Assembly (NCBI GenBank): GCA_027483425.1
Contig: JAIXUR010000503.1
Coordinates: forward strand, 1 to 9,462
Length of the DNA: 9,462 nucleotides
Reading direction: 5' to 3'
DNA from: Cyanobacteriota bacterium
Lineage (GTDB): Bacteria > Cyanobacteriota > Cyanobacteriia > Phormidesmidales > Phormidesmidaceae
Below are positions 1-4,254 of this stretch, piece after piece. The translations under genes were made by a program, and so were the position numbers. The notes beneath the pieces are model-generated. The model ran no database searches. It saw nothing but the letters and a program-made list of their open reading frames with translations, and was not told where the DNA came from. Position 1 is the first letter of the stretch; each line of letters opens with the position of its first letter.

Positions 1-661
1 GGTGGGGGTTAAGCCGCACCACCTGGGGCGACTGCAGTTGCAGCACCTCTCGCAGAATGGTTTGGGCCGCCGGGTCTGCCGTAGCGGTAAAGGCTGCGAT
101 CGGCAGTGAGCCGCCCGGATGACAGGCCAACAGCGCCTGGCGCACCGCCCCCAAACGGCGATAGGCCGGGCGAAAGGTTTCGCCCCACTGCACCAGGCAG
201 TGGGCTTCATCTAAAATTAGGCCGTTCAGCGGCAGGGTCGGTTGGCAAAGCCGATCCCACACGGGCGGGCTCAGCAGGGTCTCGGGGGACACGTAGAGCA
301 GCCGAAGCTCTCCCCGTTCAAGGGCTCTCAGGGTACGGTGGCGCTGGGGTGGCGAGAGCTGGCTGTGGAGGGTCGCCGCCGGTAGAGCCTTGTCCTGTAG
401 CTCCTGCACCTGGTTTTCCATCAGCGCCACCAGGGGCGATACCACTAGGGTTAGCCCCGACTGAAGCAGCGCCGGCAGTTGGAAACAGACGGACTTACCG
501 CCCCCGGTGGGCAGCACCACCAGCAGGTCTCGGCCTTCGAGCAGGGCGCGGATAATGGCATCCTGGGGCGGGCGAAAGTTGGAGTAGCCCCAAATCCGCT
601 GAAACGTCTGGAGCACCTGCTCCCAGGCCACGGCATGACCTGACACAGCATAGTCTGACAT
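1..661 (-). CDS. recQ: ATP-dependent DNA helicase RecQ (N-terminal 220 residues, cut by window edge)
   Basis: This is a superfamily 2 3'-5' DNA helicase acting in recombination and repair of stalled forks. I translated it by hand from the ATG at 659-661; an in-frame TAG lies four codons upstream, so this is the first possible ATG. Visible helicase motifs are the Q-motif region (FRPPQ, residues 29-33), Walker A LPTGGGKS (50-57), motif Ia VVSPLVALM (73-81), the Walker B box DEAH (151-154) followed by the RecQ-specific aromatic-rich loop CLVQWGETFRP (155-165), and motif III TATAD near residue 195. The frame stays open to base 1, so the second RecA lobe and the zinc-binding and later domains lie outside the window. 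The ribosome site is weak (AGGGTG about seven bases upstream). The gene is separated from the upstream barrel gene by a strong terminator, so it probably has its own promoter, which I cannot place with confidence. Confidence 0.93.
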   Translation of the reverse strand, partial: MSDYAVSGHAVAWEQVLQTFQRIWGYSNFRPPQDAIIRALLEGRDLLVVLPTGGGKSVCFQLPALLQSGLTLVVSPLVALMENQVQELQDKALPAATLHSQLSPPQRHRTLRALERGELRLLYVSPETLLSPPVWDRLCQPTLPLNGLILDEAHCLVQWGETFRPAYRRLGAVRQALLACHPGGSLPIAAFTATADPAAQTILREVLQLQSPQVVRLNPH

Positions 662-730
662 GGCAACACCCTAAATCGTGCTTCCAGGGTGCCCCGATCG
701 GGAATAGAGATCGATTGACGTGGGCTTGAT

Positions 731-777
731 AAAAACAGCCCAGGGAATCGTGTTAACCACAACTCCCTGGGCTGTTT
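731..777 (-). terminator. Intrinsic terminator of the beta-barrel gene
   Basis: Read leftward, a perfect 14-bp stem (arms 764-777 and 733-746, AAACAGCCCAGGGA and its complement) with a 17-nt loop runs directly into a five-T tract (735-731). It starts 46 bases after the stop of the barrel gene and lies 70 bases before the recQ start, so it should end the barrel transcript and insulate recQ. It is a classical rho-independent terminator, although the loop is longer than usual. Confidence 0.88.
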
Positions 778-822
778 GAGCCGAGTTCTGCTTCAAAAAA
801 GCATCAGGCGGCCATTCAGGCT

Positions 823-1620
823 CTATTCAAAGATAAAGGGGAAGTTGTAGCCCACCCCAACTGATAGACCCAACCCAAACCCACCGGTGACCCGCATGTT
901 GGCTGCGGTGTTGATGGTGAAGTCGCGGGAAATAGGAATATCAGCCCCGGCGTCGATCAGGACACCCACATCTTCGCCGAAGGGGATATCTACCCCAGCG
1001 CCGACATAGGGCTGAAATCTGAAGCCAGCCAAAGAGGCCGTATTGAAGTTGTAGGTCAACGGGATCGTTAAGCTGGTGTAGTTCTCAGAAAAGATGAAGC
1101 TCGGTCTGAGGGCAAACCGGGGGCCGAGGGAAATTTTGCTCAAGACGGTGAAACCAAAGTCGCCGACGGCGCTGCTATCGGCAACAATTCCCAAGTTACC
1201 CCCTATCCCTAGGTAGGCAGGGGCAACGCCACCGTAGGCACCCCCGGTGCTTTGGGCCAGGTCAAGGCTATCAGTGGTGGCCTCAGGGGTGGTTTCCACC
1301 GTGGCCGCCGCCAGTACAGCATCAATGTCAGCGGCCTCAAACACACTGTCAGCTAGGGTGCTGGCCTCAGGTAGTAGCAGGCTGGCTTCAGAACCAACCC
1401 CTTGAGGGGCAGCAACGTCGGCTGCCTCGGCGGGCTCAACGGCCACCGACACATCGGCGGGAGCGCTTGCTTCCTCACCGAGATTGGTTTGGGTCAGCTC
1501 GAGAGCAGGGGCCACCGCCTCGGTAGCGGCCGGTACAGAGTCAGCCTGGGCGGGTAGATTGACCCCAGCCACGACTGCTGCTGCACCTAGCATTAGAGAA
1601 AAATGCTTCAGATACGCCAT
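823..1620 (-). CDS. Secreted outer-membrane beta-barrel-like protein with long Ala/Glu-rich linker
   Basis: A 265-residue protein I do not recognise by name. It starts with a clear Sec signal peptide (K5, hydrophobic core about 8-20, likely cleavage after AQA at 24-26). Residues 27 to about 130 are a low-complexity linker rich in Ala, Glu, Asp, Val and Pro. From about 134 to the end, alternating hydrophobic and polar stretches with many glycines and aromatics (for example FGFTVLSKISLG, FRFQPYVGAGVDIPF, GLGLSVGVGYNFPF) fit a small, roughly eight-strand beta barrel. The C-terminus is F-P-F-I-F-E, close to but not exactly the terminal aromatic residue typical of barrels inserted by Omp85/BamA. 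I infer an outer-membrane location; the ligand or role is unknown. Start choice is supported by GAGGAG ten bases upstream of the ATG. The gene stands alone, with its own terminator and a 286-nt spacer upstream. Confidence 0.8.
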   Translation of the reverse strand: MAYLKHFSLMLGAAAVVAGVNLPAQADSVPAATEAVAPALELTQTNLGEEASAPADVSVAVEPAEAADVAAPQGVGSEASLLLPEASTLADSVFEAADIDAVLAAATVETTPEATTDSLDLAQSTGGAYGGVAPAYLGIGGNLGIVADSSAVGDFGFTVLSKISLGPRFALRPSFIFSENYTSLTIPLTYNFNTASLAGFRFQPYVGAGVDIPFGEDVGVLIDAGADIPISRDFTINTAANMRVTGGFGLGLSVGVGYNFPFIFE

Positions 1621-1630
1621 GTTTCGTTCA

Positions 1631-1636
1631 CTCCTC
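1631..1636 (-). promoter_or_regulatory. Ribosome binding site of the beta-barrel gene
   Basis: Read leftward this is GAGGAG, ten bases before the ATG at 1620. It supports this start, which also gives a complete signal peptide. Confidence 0.65.
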
Positions 1637-1681
1637 AGATTTACTGGTCAAAGCCTGTCGGCTCAGTACTAACTATTCACT

Positions 1682-1739
1682 GTCGTAGGTCTAAAGATGT
1701 TCAACAAAAGCAGTTTGAACCATTTTTTGGCCCTACGAC
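1682..1739. repeat. Extended imperfect inverted repeat upstream of the beta-barrel gene
   Basis: Outer arms GTCGTAGG (1682-1689) and CCTACGAC (1732-1739) pair perfectly over 8 bp. Inner arms GTTCAA (1699-1704) and TTGAAC (1715-1720) pair perfectly over 6 bp around a 10-nt loop. Between them an A-rich stretch (1693-1697) faces a T-run (1723-1728), so the 58 bases can fold into one long interrupted hairpin. It lies 62-119 bases upstream of the barrel start codon, probably in its leader. It could be an RNA structure affecting stability or translation, a pair of nested operators, or a remnant of a small repeat element. Confidence 0.5.
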
Positions 1740-1766
1740 CCTAAAACACACCACGTTAACCTCTTA

Positions 1767-1772
1767 ATCATA
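1767..1772 (-). promoter_or_regulatory. Candidate -10 element for the beta-barrel gene
   Basis: Read leftward this is TATGAT, five of six matches to the sigma70 -10 consensus, about 150 bases upstream of the start codon. No convincing -35 box is seen at 16-18 nt. If used, the leader would be about 140 nt long and contain the 1682-1739 hairpin. This is a single-motif prediction. Confidence 0.3.
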
Positions 1773-1828
1773 AGCAATTGTACCATCTCTAATCTGGCTG
1801 GAAGGCTATGGTGACAACATTTAGTTCA

Positions 1829-1852
1829 GCCATTGGTTGAGCCATTGGTTGC
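1829..1852. repeat. Short tandem repeat, 2 x 12 nt
   Basis: GCCATTGGTTGA (1829-1840) is followed directly by GCCATTGGTTGC (1841-1852), eleven of twelve bases identical. It sits in the spacer between the serine hydrolase and the barrel gene. It could be a paired regulator site or simple slippage; no function can be assigned. Confidence 0.55.
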
Positions 1853-1902
1853 GCGATGGTGTCCGCACGATACGGACTTTACCCGTCACCGCCAATCCTA
1901 AA

Positions 1903-1920
1903 GCCCTCAGGCCTGAGGGC
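1903..1920 (-). terminator. 18-bp perfect palindrome over the serine hydrolase stop codon (weak terminator candidate)
   Basis: GCCCTCAGGCCTGAGGGC is a perfect palindrome spanning the last codons and the stop (1907-1909) of the leftward serine hydrolase. As RNA it gives a 7-bp GC-rich stem with a GGCC tetraloop, followed leftward by TTTAGG. The U-tract is only three bases, so termination would be weak. A DNA-binding palindrome is an alternative. Confidence 0.4.
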
Positions 1921-2911
1921 TCATCGTTTCTAGGTGCTGGGCGACTAATTCCGCGACTCGCGGCAAGAGCTGTCGCTTAGGCTCGCGATCGCCCCCATGG
2001 CCCTCGGTAAACACCACCAGCAGCCCTGGGCTGCCGGTGGGCAGTTCAAAGTAAACGCTGTCGTGGCGCACCTTGCTGGTGTAGCCTGCTTTGGAATACA
2101 GCCGGGTGCCGGGGGGTAATCCGGCACCCAAAAAGTCAGTCACCTGGTCTTCTTCGCCGGGGGCTGGCGGCTGGCTGGGCCGGGTGCGCTCCATCAGCGA
2201 GAGCATGGTTTGCGATCGCGATGACGACACCGCCACCCCCCCGGCGATACTGTGGAGGAGCCGGGCCACGGCGTTGGTGGTGAGGCGGTTGCGGTTTTCG
2301 TAGTGCTCGCCCAAAAAGACCCGCTCCCGCCCGTAGGGGCCATCGCTCCAGGGTTTTTGGTTGAGGTTGATGTCGGTGAGCTCGGGCCACTGCAATGACT
2401 GAAAGAAGCGGTTAACGATGTTGCGCTGGTAGCACCAGGTGTCGAAGGGGCTGGGGGGAAGCTCTGGGCCACTGGTGGTGCCGCTGAGCACGTCGACTAC
2501 TAAGGCCGTGGCGTCATTGCTGGAGTCCACAATCATGTCCTTGAGGGCGCGATCGAGCTCGGGCGAGGGCGGCACCATGCCCTGCTCTAGCCACTCATGG
2601 GCCGCCACCAGGTAAAACAACTTGACCACGCTAGCCGGATAGATCTGCTCGACCCCCCGGTAGCTGGCCCCTCGGGGTCGGCATTGCCAGAAGTCGGTGG
2701 CGCTGAGGGCCCCGCCGGTATTGGTGATGTAGGGCAGGTCGTAGACGATCCAGGTGACGGCCAGTTGGGTCGGCGTCAGGGCAAACTCGCCCCGCACCTG
2801 CTCTAGCACCTGCTCCAGGGCCGTTTGCAGGGTCGGGTCAGGGGTAAAAAATGTTGTCATGGCCAGGGTTGGTGTTCTGGGTAACCGCTTGTTTATCAAA
2901 CCATCCTGCAT
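1907..2911 (-). CDS. Serine hydrolase, class A beta-lactamase-like fold
   Basis: A 334-residue serine hydrolase of the penicillin-recognising fold. The signature residues are in the right order: SxxK at S94-V-V-K97 (nucleophile and general base), an SDN-type loop at S130-S131-N132-D133, and a KTG-type box as K274-A-G276 near the C-terminus. WPELTD at 175-180 may correspond to the omega loop. This fits class A beta-lactamase-like enzymes, but the changed SDN and KTG motifs (SND, KAG) suggest it need not degrade beta-lactams. Other activities on peptides, esters or cell-wall precursors are equally possible. I see no signal peptide or lipobox, so it appears cytoplasmic, which is odd for the fold. 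An internal ATG at residue 18 (base 2860) may be the true start, because residues 1-17 look unlike a domain. Neither start has a clear Shine-Dalgarno. Confidence 0.82.
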   Translation of the reverse strand: MQDGLINKRLPRTPTLAMTTFFTPDPTLQTALEQVLEQVRGEFALTPTQLAVTWIVYDLPYITNTGGALSATDFWQCRPRGASYRGVEQIYPASVVKLFYLVAAHEWLEQGMVPPSPELDRALKDMIVDSSNDATALVVDVLSGTTSGPELPPSPFDTWCYQRNIVNRFFQSLQWPELTDINLNQKPWSDGPYGRERVFLGEHYENRNRLTTNAVARLLHSIAGGVAVSSSRSQTMLSLMERTRPSQPPAPGEEDQVTDFLGAGLPPGTRLYSKAGYTSKVRHDSVYFELPTGSPGLLVVFTEGHGGDREPKRQLLPRVAELVAQHLETMSPQA

Positions 2912-2921
2912 GATCAGAACG

Positions 2922-2949
2922 ATATTAGGAATCGGGAGTCAGGAGTCAG
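2922..2949 (-). promoter_or_regulatory. Candidate promoter of the serine hydrolase, overlapping the heptad array
   Basis: Read leftward, CTGACT (2949-2944) and TAATAT (2927-2922) are 16 nt apart and resemble -35 and -10 boxes. The -35 hexamer is provided by a heptad unit. Transcription would begin close to the ATG at 2911, which would favour the internal start at 2860 with a leader of about 50 nt. The evidence is only motif similarity. Confidence 0.3.
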
Positions 2950-3004
2950 GAGTCGGGAATCAGGGGTCAGGGGTTAGGGGTTAGCGGTCAGGGGGCAGGG
3001 AGTG
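2928..3004. repeat. Degenerate heptanucleotide repeat array (STRR type)
   Basis: Ten to eleven consecutive 7-nt units, each GGRRTCA-like: GGAATCG, GGAGTCA twice, GGAGTCG, GGAATCA, GGGGTCA, GGGGTTA twice, GCGGTCA, GGGGGCA and a weak last unit. This matches the short tandemly repeated repetitive sequences known between genes in filamentous cyanobacteria. It fills part of the divergent spacer between the serine hydrolase and the dienelactone hydrolase. The right half (2963-3000) has repeated G4-G5 runs that could form a G-quadruplex on the plus strand. Confidence 0.85.
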
Positions 3005-3111
3005 TTCTAGCGTATGCCTCGGTCGGGGATGGGGCTAAATCGGGACGAATGGGGGCATCTAGCCCCTGGGAGTGGGATATGGGCTGGGATGGAATACTCT
3101 GAGTAAATTTT

Positions 3112-3120
3112 AGGAGGTGA
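3112..3120 (+). promoter_or_regulatory. Near-perfect Shine-Dalgarno deciding the GTG start
   Basis: AGGAGGTGA is a nine-base match to the complement of the 16S rRNA 3' end. The AGGAGG core sits seven bases before the GTG at 3125. This fixes a non-ATG start and predicts efficient translation. Confidence 0.85.
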
Positions 3121-3124
3121 CTCT

Positions 3125-3862
3125 GTGCAAATTCAGCGCTGCGAGGTGGGCCTGACCGTAGACGACAGCCTGATGCGCCTTTACGTGGCTGAGCCCGCTG
3201 TCCCCGGTCAGTATCCTGCCATTTTGTTTTACTCGGATATCTATCAGCTCGGTGGCCCTATCCTGCGTCTGGCCGATCGGCTAGCGGGCTATGGCTACGT
3301 GGTGGCGGCCCCGGAAATCTTTCACCGGCTAGAGCCCATCGGCACGGTGATTGAACCCAATGATCTGGGCCGCTTGCGGGGCAACGATCGGGCTGGTCGC
3401 ACCGCGATCGCCGACTACGATGCCGATGCTGTCGCTGCCTTGGCCTGGCTCCAGGGCTGTGAAACTGTGGCCCCAGGACAGATAGCGACCCTGGGCTTTT
3501 GTATTGGTGGCCATTTGGCCTGCCGGGCGGCGTTGAATCCAGGGGTAAAAGCGGCGGTGTGCTGCTATCCCACGGGTATCCACAGCGGCAAACTGGGGCG
3601 CGATCGCGCCGATACCCTGGAGCGGCTGGGAGAGATCTCTGCCCGCCTGCTGCTGATCTTTGGGGAGCACGATCCCCATGTGCCGCCCCAGGGCCGGGAG
3701 ACCATTCTCCAAGCCCTGGCAACGGCCAGCATTGACCACAAAACCCTGACCTATGCCGCCAACCACACCTTTATGCGCGACGATGGCTACCGCTACGACC
3801 CCGCCGCCACCGATGCCGCCTGGGTAGAGATCACAACTTTTTTAGCTAGCCTGGGAGCCTAG
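3125..3862 (+). CDS. Dienelactone hydrolase family protein
   Basis: A 245-residue alpha/beta hydrolase of the dienelactone hydrolase family (carboxymethylenebutenolidase-like). The Cys-His-Asp triad is visible: nucleophile Cys126 in the elbow GFCIGG (124-129), Asp183 in GEHDPHVPP (180-188), and His214 in AANHTFMRD (211-219). Length matches the family (about 230-250 residues). There is no signal peptide, so it should be cytosolic. The family's type reaction opens dienelactones in chlorocatechol breakdown, but no catechol pathway genes are nearby. In cyanobacteria the physiological substrate of these paralogues is generally unknown, so I assign the family only. The gene begins with GTG behind a very strong Shine-Dalgarno, and a terminator 34 bases after the stop makes it monocistronic. 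It is divergent from the serine hydrolase. Confidence 0.92.
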   Translation: MQIQRCEVGLTVDDSLMRLYVAEPAVPGQYPAILFYSDIYQLGGPILRLADRLAGYGYVVAAPEIFHRLEPIGTVIEPNDLGRLRGNDRAGRTAIADYDADAVAALAWLQGCETVAPGQIATLGFCIGGHLACRAALNPGVKAAVCCYPTGIHSGKLGRDRADTLERLGEISARLLLIFGEHDPHVPPQGRETILQALATASIDHKTLTYAANHTFMRDDGYRYDPAATDAAWVEITTFLASLGA

Positions 3863-3870
3863 TAGATCCA

Positions 3871-3891
3871 GGCAGAGGGCAGAGGACAGAA
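3871..3891. repeat. Short run of three heptad-like units
   Basis: GGCAGAG, GGCAGAG and GACAGAA follow one another directly after the dienelactone hydrolase stop. The period and base content resemble the STRR array at 2928-3004, but with a different unit. Three units is close to chance, so confidence is modest. Confidence 0.4.
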
Positions 3892-3895
3892 CGGG

Positions 3896-3920
3896 AAACC
3901 CTTGTTGAACAGGGGTTTTT
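3896..3920 (+). terminator. Intrinsic terminator of the dienelactone hydrolase gene
   Basis: AAACCCTTGT (3896-3905) pairs with ACAGGGGTTT (3909-3918), ten pairs including one G-U, around a three-base loop. The 3' arm runs into five Ts (3916-3920). It lies 34 bases after the stop codon. Confidence 0.82.
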
Positions 3921-4254
3921 GCTGGGGTGAGTGGATGCTTTATGGATGCCTTGGAGTACTGGGTAGACTAGGGCTGGACTAGGGGGCAGACCAGCCTGGG
4001 CAAATCACAATTTTGCTGCCCTAGACCTGGGGGTATACGGTTAAAGTAAGAGGTGGCTATAAGGTTCACCATAACCTTAGCCACGTTGGAACCCAAGTCC
4101 AAACTCCCATTTCCGTAAGTCACGCTGTCCTGTTTGTAATTAATTGAGCCCACTGCCGTGGGGATGCTGGCACAGCACCACCCTTAATACTTACCCAGGC
4201 AGTTGACTACGCCCATTGCTTCGTCTCCATCTGCCACGCTTGAGTAGGGGTTCT
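3921..4254. other. Gene-free leader and promoter region of the adenylyl cyclase
   Basis: About 330 bases between the terminator and the preferred cyclase ATG. It holds a duplicated GACTAGGG (3966-3973 and 3977-3984), the hairpin at 4053-4084, and an AT-rich palindrome AATTAATT (4138-4145). I find no convincing open frame on either strand, no clear -35/-10 pair, no full CRP-type TGTGA-N6-TCACA site and no NtcA-type GTA-N8-TAC site. Confidence 0.5.
4053..4084 (+). other. Hairpin in the cyclase upstream region
   Basis: Arms 4053-4066 (GTGGCTATAAGGTT) and 4073-4084 (AACCTTAGCCAC) form twelve base pairs with a two-base bulge on the left and a six-base loop CACCAT. There is no U-tract, so it is not a terminator. 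It lies about 170 bases before the cyclase ATG and may be an operator or a leader structure. Confidence 0.5.

Noticed and set aside
106..555. 149-residue plus-strand open frame
   Set aside because: It is antisense to recQ, whose helicase motifs are unmistakable; the translation is Gly/Pro/Ala-rich and typical of a GC-rich shadow frame.
4006..4010. TCACA, a possible half of a CRP-type site before the cyclase
   Set aside because: The partner TGTGA six bases upstream is absent, so only a half-site is present, expected by chance.
3968..4153. 61-residue leftward open frame in the cyclase upstream region
   Set aside because: No ribosome site, no recognisable motif, and it is crossed by the 4053-4084 hairpin; chance open frame is more likely.
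4216..4254. TTG start adding 13 residues to the cyclase
   Set aside because: No ribosome site is associated with it, while GTAGGGG precedes the ATG at 4255 at good spacing.
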